Part shown: positions 29,304 to 36,970 of the stretch, piece by piece
How positions within the stretch are numbered: position 1 is the first letter of the stretch
How the letters are laid out: each line of letters begins with the position of its first letter
Translations under genes and position numbers: made by a program
Source: Nitrospirota bacterium
GTDB taxonomy: Bacteria; Nitrospirota; Thermodesulfovibrionia; Thermodesulfovibrionales; UBA6898
Assembly: GCA_004321925.1 (NCBI GenBank)
Contig: SCQH01000008.1
Location: 60,952 to 124,951 of the forward strand
Direction of reading: 5' to 3'
DNA length: 64,000 nucleotides
The notes under the pieces: model-generated
Told to the model about the DNA's origin: nothing
Seen by the model: only the letters and a program-made list of their open reading frames with translations
Database searches by the model: none

Positions 29304-29620
29304 AGCTTGAGCCTCACATGGTAACCGACCGCCCTGCGTATGAGCCTGATCGCGTAATCCTCGAGCTCTGCAGAGGGTTTTTTCGGAGAGGGGAGAACAA
29401 GGAGGATCCCCTGCCAGCGCTGTTCCATCTTTTTCAGGGTCTCCCTGCCTATCGGCTGCATCATCCGCTCATCGAGGATGATCAAGGCGGTATCCGGCTC
29501 GGACATTGCCCTTAATAAAGTATCTTCAGCATTTTCCGGGCTTGCAATATGCTGGGTGACGCCGGTCATTCCGAAACCGAATTCAGCATCAGCGGGGGTG
29601 ATAAAGGTGATCTTCTTCAT
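29300..29620 (-). CDS. ntpF: A/V-type ATP synthase subunit F
   Basis: A 106-residue small central-stalk subunit. TFITPADAEFGFGMTGV near the N-terminus and TALIILDERMM match subunit F. It overlaps C and A by ATGA junctions. The position between C and A is the usual operon order. Confidence 0.9.
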   Translation of the reverse strand: MKKITFITPADAEFGFGMTGVTQHIASPENAEDTLLRAMSEPDTALIILDERMMQPIGRETLKKMEQRWQGILLVLPSPKKPSAELEDYAIRLIRRAVGYHVRLKL

Positions 29621-30567
29621 AGAATCATTTCCATCCTGATCAGCTCCCGGTCTAATTCCCTGCCATGTAAGAGAAGGCTCAGGTTCATCACCTCAAGGGA
29701 ACACCTCCAGAGATAGTCCAGAAGAGGCCCGATGCCAAGGGGGTCTCTCCCAGCCCTTCTGAGGAATCCCGTGACGTTACGGTAAAGGTATTTTTCAATA
29801 TTCTGAGGCGGATCGTCATCCCTTCTTCCCGACAGTCTGAGCACCCCCTGAAGATCCTTGTTGCTCATTATGCCTGAATATTCTGCCTCGGTGATGCTGC
29901 CGCCGGGTATGCATGTTGGCGCGGCCCTGGGGTTCAGCCTCAGAAATTTAAAGAGGGCCAGAACATTCCGGGAATCGATCATGAGGACGAAAAAGCTTCT
30001 CATCAGAGGATGCAGTCTGCCCCTGAGGACAGCTGCCAGATAGCGGGAGGTCAGCTCACGTTCAAAACACTCAAGTCCATAGCTGGAACAGAGCGCCGAA
30101 ATTCCGTCAAAGGTACCTGAAAGCTGAGAAAAGGCCCCCTCTATCTGATCTGTCGCCGATATGACGTCGGGGGTCCTTCTGAGTACCTTTTTCATGTCAT
30201 CCGAAAGGAGACTGGATGACAATACACCTTCTGCTGAGGCGGCCGTTCCTCCGTGTATATGGCGCAGACAGATGAAGATCACCCTTAGTTCATGATAAAG
30301 AAAGAAGGGTCCGAATATCCCGCGGAGTTCCTCATTCATTCTGAGGTAGATCCAGCGGTACTCGTGCGTCAGATCTCTCCAGACGCCTTCAGCTGATCGC
30401 TCCCTCACAAAGCCCTTGTAGCCCGCAGAGGAGAGGTACCCTGAAGGGTCGTTACCGTAGACAAGAGGATCCCAATCTGATATCAGCCGGGACCTTTTCC
30501 CTTTGACGCGCGACAGCAGGTAGTCAGTCGGATATCCTCTGTCTTCAAACTTTCTCAGGAGTTCCAT
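29617..30567 (-). CDS. ntpC: A/V-type ATP synthase subunit C
   Basis: A 316-residue subunit d/C-like protein that joins the rotor ring to the central stalk; the all-helical sequence is weakly conserved. I start it at ATG 30567 (MELLRKFEDRGY). An upstream frame extends to 30645, but those residues lie entirely inside the subunit E gene and look unlike the family. It overlaps subunit E by 23 nt. Confidence 0.85.
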   Translation of the reverse strand: MELLRKFEDRGYPTDYLLSRVKGKRSRLISDWDPLVYGNDPSGYLSSAGYKGFVRERSAEGVWRDLTHEYRWIYLRMNEELRGIFGPFFLYHELRVIFICLRHIHGGTAASAEGVLSSSLLSDDMKKVLRRTPDVISATDQIEGAFSQLSGTFDGISALCSSYGLECFERELTSRYLAAVLRGRLHPLMRSFFVLMIDSRNVLALFKFLRLNPRAAPTCIPGGSITEAEYSGIMSNKDLQGVLRLSGRRDDDPPQNIEKYLYRNVTGFLRRAGRDPLGIGPLLDYLWRCSLEVMNLSLLLHGRELDRELIRMEMIL

Positions 30568-31129
30568 CCGTAAGTACCGTTCTGTCAATGTCGGCCAGCA
30601 GTCCAGGGAGCAGTCGGGGCCATGATTTCTCAAGTCTCTTTTCAAAGGTATTGATCACCCTCAGTCCGCCTCCCCTGGCCTCGACTTCCATCCCGCCGCT
30701 CATGCCGGGGTCTTTGATGATTTCTGCATAAGGAAATAATTTTCCTGCACGCTCCTCATCTGCAGGATTTACCCGGACCAACTGCCACTCCAGGGGCGGA
30801 AGTTCACGGGCAAGACTGCTGAAGACAATGTCGTAACCTTCTTCCCTGAGATAAGGCAGACAGGAAACAGCAAGGGAATAAAGCCTGGAGGAGAGACCTT
30901 CAACTGATGTCAGCCTGACCTTCCTGGCCCTGGTCTCAGCCTCCAGAAGGATCTTTCCCGTCTCTCCGCCTGAATCCGGATGTCCTGTAAATTCAGTACG
31001 GATCGCCTCGAACCTGGCTGAAAGAACGGTCTTCAGAGCTTCCGCCTCTCCCTCGGCATCTCTCCGGAAGGTGGCGGCCTTCTCATGAGCCTCCTTCCAA
31101 AGCGACCCGATAAGTTCCTCACCCCCCAT
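30545..31129 (-). CDS. ntpE: A/V-type ATP synthase subunit E
   Basis: A 194-residue peripheral-stalk subunit. The N-terminal half is a charged coiled coil (GSLWKEAHEKAATFRRDAEG) and the C-terminal half a mixed domain with PGMSGGMEVEARGGGLRV. It begins one base after the subunit K stop. With subunit H it should form the stator. Confidence 0.85.
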   Translation of the reverse strand: MGGEELIGSLWKEAHEKAATFRRDAEGEAEALKTVLSARFEAIRTEFTGHPDSGGETGKILLEAETRARKVRLTSVEGLSSRLYSLAVSCLPYLREEGYDIVFSSLARELPPLEWQLVRVNPADEERAGKLFPYAEIIKDPGMSGGMEVEARGGGLRVINTFEKRLEKSWPRLLPGLLADIDRTVLTDGTPEKV

Positions 31130-31130
31130 C

Positions 31131-31349
31131 TTATTTCACGGTAAAGAGTATCATTGTCGCTACCACAAAACCAAGGATCACCATGGTCTCGGGTATGGCG
31201 ACGAGGATGATGATCGTTCCGCTCAGCTCAGGTTTTTCTGCCAGTGCCCCGGCTCCTGCAGCACCGATCTTTGACTGGGCCCAGGCAGTCGCAAGCGCCG
31301 GCAGACCGATCGCTAGGGCCGCTGCTAAAGCTATTAGTGCTTTATCCAT
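31131..31349 (-). CDS. ntpK: A/V-type ATP synthase membrane ring subunit K (8-kDa type)
   Basis: A 72-residue two-helix proteolipid forming the rotor ring. It is a single hairpin, not the duplicated 16-kDa form. The ion-binding carboxylate is Glu54 in IPETMVILGF. Gln25 in helix 1 (AWAQSK) and Thr55 beside the glutamate resemble the polar ligands used by Na+-binding rings, so Na+ coupling is possible. This is inference only. A strong Shine-Dalgarno (GGGGGAG) suits the high copy number needed. Confidence 0.93.
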   Translation of the reverse strand: MDKALIALAAALAIGLPALATAWAQSKIGAAGAGALAEKPELSGTIIILVAIPETMVILGFVVATMILFTVK

Positions 31350-31368
31350 CTCACTCCCCCTTTCGCTT

Positions 31369-33246
31369 CTATTTTTTTAACGGTTCAAACTGTTTTCCGC
31401 CGTGCACAATGAACTTGCTGAAGAATTCAACGTAATGGAGCCTCAGAGAATGGATCGTCGGGGAAAAGACCCCGAGCAGTATGTTCAACAGATGAAGCAG
31501 CCCGCCCACGACAATACCGGTGACAATATCCCCGGTCATCCCGCCAAGCGTATTTGCGACGAAGGCGAGCAGGACCGAGGTAAGACCTATCGCCATAATT
31601 CTCACGTAGGAGATTATATTGCCGATGCTTTTAAGAAGCTCAAGCGGCGCCAGGAGCCCTCCGGTAAAAAAAAGCAGCGGGGTCATAAAAAGAACTGCAA
31701 TGATGACCGGGCGTGCCAGTTCAGAGGGGAGCAGTCCGGACAAGGACGCCACAAGCGCCATGACACAGAAGATGACGATCAGGCTGATGATCCGGTAAAG
31801 GGCCTCTTTCCTTTCCCTCTTCCGAAATGCGCTGACCGCACCGAGGACCATGCCGAGGAAGACATGGGCACCACCAACGGCAACGGCGAAGCCGAGCATG
31901 GGGACGATCGCGGTCCGCCTCTCTATGCAGAGAGGTTTCAGGCCGAAAAGCCTTTGCGGGAGATCACCAAAGAACTCGCCGAACAGGATACCGAAGAATA
32001 TGGTGTAAAAAGAGGAGACCGCGAGGATCCTGCCTGCGTCAGCCACGGCCTTTCTCTTTTTGAACCGCCTCATCAGGAAGGCAGCGAGCATGCCGAGAAC
32101 CAGCCCGTATCCGGCATCGCCCAGTATCATCCCGAAAAAAAGCGGGAAGAATATACCGATAAAAGGCGTCGGATCATACGACGTATAGGCAGGCAGGGGC
32201 AAAAGACCGGTAAAAAGCTCAAAGGGCCTGAAATAGGCCTGATTTTTCAAAACGATCGGTACCCGGTCAAGGTCCTCTTCCTTTATCTCCTTTTCTTCGA
32301 TCACCACGGTGCTGCCGAATGCTCCGTCAAGGCTGGTCCTGAGCCTGTCGAGATCCTTTGAGGGCAGCCAGCCATGTATGAAAAAACACATCCTCGACTC
32401 GAAGGCTGAGGCCGTGGCCGTAATAAGGGCCAGCCTGTCCGTGACCCACTGCCGCACCCGCTCATAGATCGGCATCCACTGTGCTGAGAGGCGCTCAAGA
32501 TCTGAAAGGATCCTTCCGATCTCCCCGGAGATTAGCTCCAGACGCCTGCCGACGCCGACGATTTTTTCCGGAAAGCTCAATCCGGCAAAGGCAGCAGGGA
32601 AGCTCAGTTCAGGAAGCTGCTCCTCGCTCAGCGACCTTTTCAGCTTTTCAGACACAGCTTTCTCAACCGTTATCAGGCCGACGAGGGTCCCGTCATCGGC
32701 CTTTTTAGTCAGAAGTTCGAACTTCCAGTCTGTGATGCGGGAGATCGCGTCCCTCAGGCGCTCTACCATGTCAGGCTCCCGTATGGTCAGACCAATGAAA
32801 TCAAGATCAGGGGCATCGGACGCGTTTGCCAGGATTGAGGACATGGAATCAAGGAACAGCTTATGCCGACTGAGATCTGCCTGTTCCTTCTGCAGCTCCT
32901 CCAGCCTGAGGCGCAGGTCCTTGGCCAAGGCTATATGCCTGTCGGCTGCCTTATCGATGGCATCGAGGACAGAACGCGGTTCGATATAGCTCGTCCGCGT
33001 CCTTGTCCCCGGCAGCAGACTGTCGAGTTCATCTATCTTCAGCAGAATTTCCTCCAGGAACAGTTTTTCAAGCGCCGTTCTTTTCGCAGGATAAAAGCTC
33101 CGGATATTTTTTTCCTGATCTTTTTCGATGAACCCGACCGCTTCAGCGTCTATCTGGAATATGCCCATTTCCCGAATGACACCGAGCACATCCTGAATCA
33201 GCGGCTTCGGACCGACGATCTCGATCTTTGACATCCTGACTATCAT
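31369..33246 (-). CDS. ntpI: A/V-type ATP synthase subunit I (a-subunit)
   Basis: A 625-residue stator membrane subunit. The first ~310 residues are a cytoplasmic coiled-coil arm. The rest holds about eight membrane helices, including the conserved FPLFFGMILGDAGYGL entry and the ISYVRIMAIGLTSVLLA helix with the essential arginine. It lies 4 nt after subunit H and 19 nt before subunit K. Confidence 0.96.
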   Translation of the reverse strand: MIVRMSKIEIVGPKPLIQDVLGVIREMGIFQIDAEAVGFIEKDQEKNIRSFYPAKRTALEKLFLEEILLKIDELDSLLPGTRTRTSYIEPRSVLDAIDKAADRHIALAKDLRLRLEELQKEQADLSRHKLFLDSMSSILANASDAPDLDFIGLTIREPDMVERLRDAISRITDWKFELLTKKADDGTLVGLITVEKAVSEKLKRSLSEEQLPELSFPAAFAGLSFPEKIVGVGRRLELISGEIGRILSDLERLSAQWMPIYERVRQWVTDRLALITATASAFESRMCFFIHGWLPSKDLDRLRTSLDGAFGSTVVIEEKEIKEEDLDRVPIVLKNQAYFRPFELFTGLLPLPAYTSYDPTPFIGIFFPLFFGMILGDAGYGLVLGMLAAFLMRRFKKRKAVADAGRILAVSSFYTIFFGILFGEFFGDLPQRLFGLKPLCIERRTAIVPMLGFAVAVGGAHVFLGMVLGAVSAFRKRERKEALYRIISLIVIFCVMALVASLSGLLPSELARPVIIAVLFMTPLLFFTGGLLAPLELLKSIGNIISYVRIMAIGLTSVLLAFVANTLGGMTGDIVTGIVVGGLLHLLNILLGVFSPTIHSLRLHYVEFFSKFIVHGGKQFEPLKK

Positions 33247-33250
33247 GCCT

Positions 33251-33565
33251 TCATTCCATAAGGATCAGTCCGATCCTTTTCATGACGATCTCTTTCAGGG
33301 TGTCATCTCCGATACTGAGGAGTATGGCTGCTCTTTGTTCAGCGGTATCTATGATCTTCCCGGCCTCTGTTATCGCGGCAGCCCTTGAGCTCTCTGAGGA
33401 CAATCTGACTTCTTCCCTGAGCCGATGCTCTTCTTCCCCGAACTCTGCTTCCGCCTCCTGCCTTTTTCTCTCAAGCCACTCCAGGACTTTCGTCCTTTCG
33501 GTATCAAGATATGCCTGTATCTCCTTTTCAGCAGAGAGTACTCTTGCCAGAAGATCATCTTCCAT
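33251..33565 (-). CDS. ntpH: A/V-type ATP synthase subunit H/G (peripheral stalk)
   Basis: A 104-residue, highly charged, almost entirely coiled-coil protein (EKEIQAYLDTERTKVLEWLE and following), the usual first gene of A/V-ATPase operons. It partners subunit E in the peripheral stalk. ATG is 6 nt after a TAGAAT hexamer with no Shine-Dalgarno, suggesting a leaderless operon transcript. Confidence 0.85.
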   Translation of the reverse strand: MEDDLLARVLSAEKEIQAYLDTERTKVLEWLERKRQEAEAEFGEEEHRLREEVRLSSESSRAAAITEAGKIIDTAEQRAAILLSIGDDTLKEIVMKRIGLILME

Positions 33566-33571
33566 AGCCCC

Positions 33572-33600
33572 ATTCTATCAGATGCCGGGTCATATGTTAA
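33572..33600 (-). promoter_or_regulatory. ATPase operon promoter (leaderless)
   Basis: Minus strand: TTAACA (33595-33600), a 17-nt spacer, extended -10 TG-A-TAGAAT (hexamer 33572-33577), then 6 nt to ATG. Both hexamers match sigma-70 consensus at five of six positions, so transcription should begin at or next to the A of ATG. Confidence 0.65.
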
Positions 33601-33704
33601 CCGTAAAATAACCGCGATAATTGCAATAAGGTCCATTTGGTGATATGTATAAATCAGCAGGTATGGCCCTGCGACGCAAATTCAGTGATCAGGGAGGTCT
33701 AAAC

Positions 33705-35450
33705 GTGTACGGGAACTCTCATACGAAAAGATACGGTAAAAACATATATCACGCTCTTTTGTTCCTGATCTTTATTTGCCTGTCTGCTGCTCTCCTGCTC
33801 AGCCCCGGTGTCTCAGAGGCGGCCAGGGTTCCACTGCTTGAAAATGCGGGGGCCTGCCTGGTATGCCACTATTCCAAGGACATGAAGCTGGTCTTCACTG
33901 ATAAAGATAAAATGCCGGTAACGGTCAGCGAGCGCGACTTTGCGCAGACCGTGCATAGTAAGCTCAACTGCGCAGATTGTCACCAGGGCGCCTCACCTGA
34001 AAAACATCCCGGAAAGGCTGTCGCAAGCAGGGCCGCCTTCAGGAAAGAAGCCTCAGGGGTATGCAGGACCTGCCACAGCGACGCTCAGCTGCGCGCAAAG
34101 CCCAATCATGCCTATATGATCGACAAGGCTGACGCTCCGCTCTGCACCGAGTGTCACGGCGGTCATAAGGTCCTGAGTATCAGGCAATGGAAGGCCGGGC
34201 TGCAGGGCACCGCATACTGCCTTGTCTGTCACCGGCAGAATATCAGTAAGTCCCTCGGTCCTGACGAGAGGCTTTCGCTCAGTATTGATCCGGCTGATCA
34301 GGCATCGTCAGTGCATAACAAGCATGCCTGCAGTGACTGTCATACTGAGTATACCAGGGAGATCCACCCGCTTAAGACGTTCTCGAGCCCCCGGGAGCAC
34401 TCGATAGCTGTTTCAGGCGTCTGCGCAAAATGTCATGAAGAGAAACAGGCGGCTCTCAGGGGCAGCATGCATTATAATCTCTCGTTCCGGGCAGGAGAAG
34501 CACTTATCAGCAGGGGCAACCCCAAGGCGCCGGTCTGCACCGACTGTCACGGCTTCCATACCGTGGGTCCGAAAAAGACCTACGAGACGCTCAGCGGCAC
34601 CCCCTGCCGGAAGTGTCATGAAGGCATATTCGCCATATATGCAAAAAGCGTTCACGGCATGGCAAAAGCACGGGGGGAGCACCAGGCACCCCTCTGCGCA
34701 TCCTGCCACTTCGCCCACGAGGTCAATTTCACCGCAATGAGCGATAAGATAAAAGGGGCCTGCCTGGGATGCCACAAGGGGGTGGAAGAACTCCATAAGA
34801 AATGGCTCCCGAACACGGAGCTGCATCTGAGTGCCATTGCCTGCGCCTCCTGCCATGCACCTTCATCCGAAAAAGGCATCTACCTTCAGTTCGTCGATCA
34901 GCGGACAGGAAAGTCTCTTCCTCAGGAGCAGATCCTGCAGTTGCTGGGGACAACGAGCCCGGAGTTATCAGAACGGCTGGACACCCACGGACAGGGACTG
35001 AGCTCCTATGAGCTTTCGTATATCCTGAAGCAATTGAATAAAAAAGGTGTCGGTTCCCAGGTTGCCTACCTCGGCAAAATGGATGTCGTAAAATACTCAG
35101 AGGCGCATCAGCTCTCTCTCAAAAAAAATGCCATCAGGGAATGCGAGACCTGCCACAGCAGTGATTCGAAGTTCCTGAAAAAGGTCACCCTCGCCGTTCT
35201 CAGGACCGACGGAAGCATGGACCGGTACCCTGCCCGGCCGGATGTGCTGACCTCCATCTTCTCGACACTTTCGTCAGGACAGTTCTATATGGTCGGCGGT
35301 ACGAGGATGACCCTCCTGGACTGGGCGGGCATTATCGTCGTCTGCGGCGGGCTCCTCTTCCCTGTTCTGCATATAACCGCACGGGTCCTTACTGCGCCGC
35401 TCAGAAGAGCGGGAAGATCTGAAGATCCTGCAAAGGGGGACAAATCATGA
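33705..35450 (+). CDS. Membrane-anchored 13-haem c-type cytochrome
   Basis: 581 residues with an N-terminal signal/anchor helix (LLFLIFICLSAALLL), thirteen CxxCH haem motifs (first CLVCH, last CETCH) and one C-terminal membrane helix (DWAGIIVVCGGLLFPVLHI). The fold should be periplasmic, carrying electrons between a membrane quinol module and a periplasmic partner. I choose GTG 33705 because AGGGAGGT precedes it at proper spacing; the frame stays open to ATG 33645 without a ribosome site. It overlaps the cytochrome b gene by 4 nt (ATGA), so the two proteins probably form one complex. It does not match octahaem or NrfA-type reductases that I recognise. Confidence 0.88.
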   Translation: MYGNSHTKRYGKNIYHALLFLIFICLSAALLLSPGVSEAARVPLLENAGACLVCHYSKDMKLVFTDKDKMPVTVSERDFAQTVHSKLNCADCHQGASPEKHPGKAVASRAAFRKEASGVCRTCHSDAQLRAKPNHAYMIDKADAPLCTECHGGHKVLSIRQWKAGLQGTAYCLVCHRQNISKSLGPDERLSLSIDPADQASSVHNKHACSDCHTEYTREIHPLKTFSSPREHSIAVSGVCAKCHEEKQAALRGSMHYNLSFRAGEALISRGNPKAPVCTDCHGFHTVGPKKTYETLSGTPCRKCHEGIFAIYAKSVHGMAKARGEHQAPLCASCHFAHEVNFTAMSDKIKGACLGCHKGVEELHKKWLPNTELHLSAIACASCHAPSSEKGIYLQFVDQRTGKSLPQEQILQLLGTTSPELSERLDTHGQGLSSYELSYILKQLNKKGVGSQVAYLGKMDVVKYSEAHQLSLKKNAIRECETCHSSDSKFLKKVTLAVLRTDGSMDRYPARPDVLTSIFSTLSSGQFYMVGGTRMTLLDWAGIIVVCGGLLFPVLHITARVLTAPLRRAGRSEDPAKGDKS

Positions 35451-36073
35451 AAAAGATATTCCTGCAGCCGCTGACCGTGAGAATATGGCACTGGATAAAC
35501 GCGCTATGTTTCTTTGCCCTTATCGTCACCGGACTGCAGCTGCGCTACCAGGAGCTCCCTAATATTACATCGTTCAGAACAGCGGTTGATATACATAACC
35601 TGTTCGGCCTGATCATGACGCTCGATTTCTTCCTCTGGCTTGCCTTTTATATCTTCACCGGAAAGATCAGGCTCTATATCCCTCTTGACCTGAAGAAATT
35701 CTTTACCGGTGCCTTCGCTCAGGCGCTCTACTACGGGTACGGAATCTTCCTCGGGAAAAAGAACCCACACCACGCCACCCCGGATGATAAGTTCAACCCC
35801 CTTCAGCAGTCGGCCTATTTCATGGTCATGCTGCTCCTGATGCCTCTGCAGATCATTACCGGTCTGTTCCTGTGGGACATCAAGAGGTTCGCATACTGGA
35901 TCGGGCTGCTCGGCGGCCTCAAGGTCGTCGACATCACCCATGTTGCCGTCTTCTTCTTCCTGACGGCCTTTCTCTTTGTGCATGTCTATCTGACGACGCT
36001 CGGCAGGACACCCTGGGAGCATATCAAGGCAATGTTTACCGGTTATGAGGAAATGGAAGAGAACGGGAAGTAA
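35447..36073 (+). CDS. Cytochrome b561-like membrane subunit
   Basis: A 208-residue protein with four to five hydrophobic helices. The opening RIWHWINALCFFALIVTGLQL contains the conserved histidine of hydrogenase- and formate-dehydrogenase-type b cytochromes. Further candidate haem ligands are VDIHNLFGL, DITHVAVFFF and FLFVHVYL. It should exchange electrons between the quinone pool and the overlapping 13-haem cytochrome. It is convergent with hypC and not part of the hydrogenase operon by strand. Confidence 0.87.
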   Translation: MKKIFLQPLTVRIWHWINALCFFALIVTGLQLRYQELPNITSFRTAVDIHNLFGLIMTLDFFLWLAFYIFTGKIRLYIPLDLKKFFTGAFAQALYYGYGIFLGKKNPHHATPDDKFNPLQQSAYFMVMLLLMPLQIITGLFLWDIKRFAYWIGLLGGLKVVDITHVAVFFFLTAFLFVHVYLTTLGRTPWEHIKAMFTGYEEMEENGK

Positions 36074-36111
36074 GAGCGGGACCAAGACTGCACTGCTTCG
36101 GGACCTTCCTG

Positions 36112-36366
36112 TCAGGGGCTGCCGGTCTCGGCCTGGATCTCCTTTTCGACATCCTCGATGATGGTTGAAATGACCTTCAGTGCCTCAAGGGCAGGCTCCT
36201 GGTCCACCTTCTGAAGAGCAAAGCCGGCATGCACCAGCACGTAGTCGCCTATGCCGACCTCTTCGGGCATCAGCATGAGATTGATCTCACGCCGTGCACC
36301 ATAGACATCCACGACCGCCCTGAGGTCGTCGATCTGCACTATCCTGGATGGAATTGCAAGGCACAT
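36112..36366 (-). CDS. hypC: Hydrogenase assembly chaperone HypC/HybG
   Basis: An 84-residue chaperone that carries the Fe(CN)2CO unit to the large subunit. It starts MCLAIPSRIVQI with the essential Cys2, followed by GDYVLVHAGFAL. It is last in the hydrogenase cluster. TATAAT lies 5 nt before ATG (36372-36377), just past the protease stop, so it may also have its own leaderless promoter. Confidence 0.95.
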   Translation of the reverse strand: MCLAIPSRIVQIDDLRAVVDVYGARREINLMLMPEEVGIGDYVLVHAGFALQKVDQEPALEALKVISTIIEDVEKEIQAETGSP

Positions 36367-36379
36367 GGTGTATTATACC

Positions 36380-36898
36380 CTACATCTTTCCCCAGATGCT
36401 CTCGGCAGCGTCTGCTGTCTGCACCCGGGGCAGGACCTCAGCCCCAAGACCTCTGAGCTCCTCGATGACAACCTCTATCAGCCGGTTGAACGCAGCGCTC
36501 ACCTCGTCAGAAAAGCCGATGCCCATCTTTATGGTCTTTGGTTCGATGCCGTACATGACAAGTTCCTTCGGGACCTCGTCGGTCAGGGTTGCCGCAGCCA
36601 GGAGGTCAGAAATGCCGATCTGGTGCGGGGAGATCCTTGTTCTGAACTTGGCGTGAACATCCTCTCCCTCGACCTTCAGCACGGTGCCGGGCTTCGTATC
36701 CGCCTTGATGGCATCAATGATGATCAGATAATCCTTGCCGGTGAAATATGAGATCAGTTCAATGCCCGACGTGCCTCCGTCAAGCAGTTCAACGTTCTCA
36801 GGGAAAACGTACCGGGCCTCCAGCTCTTCGATCGCACGCACGCCGATGCCCTCGTCCATCATCAGGATGCTGCCTACACCAAGCACTAAGATCTTCAA
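36380..36898 (-). CDS. hybD: Hydrogenase maturation protease (HybD/HyaD type)
   Basis: A 172-residue nickel-dependent endopeptidase that removes the large-subunit C-terminal tail after metal insertion. It starts KILVLGVGSILMMDEGIGV with the nickel-binding Glu; the Asp in IIIDAIKAD and the SPHQIG histidine complete the site. It acts on the 15-residue tail after the DPCLACAIH motif of the large subunit encoded just upstream. A hairpin terminator separates the two genes. Confidence 0.94.
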   Translation of the reverse strand: MKILVLGVGSILMMDEGIGVRAIEELEARYVFPENVELLDGGTSGIELISYFTGKDYLIIIDAIKADTKPGTVLKVEGEDVHAKFRTRISPHQIGISDLLAAATLTDEVPKELVMYGIEPKTIKMGIGFSDEVSAAFNRLIEVVIEELRGLGAEVLPRVQTADAAESIWGKM

Positions 36899-36919
36899 TC
36901 TCTCACCTCACATAAAAGA

Positions 36920-36954
36920 AAGACCCCGCGCCCCATGGAAGAGCGAGGGGTCTT
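36920..36954 (-). terminator. Hairpin terminator/attenuator after the hydrogenase large subunit
   Basis: An 8-bp stem, AAGACCCC with GGGGTCTT, around a 19-nt loop. On the minus strand it is followed by TTCTTTTATG. It sits between hybC and the protease gene, so it probably reduces read-through and lets structural genes be expressed above maturation genes. Confidence 0.6.
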
Positions 36955-36970
36955 CTCATCGTAGCTGCCG

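Noticed and set aside
31402..32361. 319-residue open frame antisense to ATPase subunit I
   Set aside because: Highly charged low-complexity shadow product; subunit I is unambiguous on the other strand.
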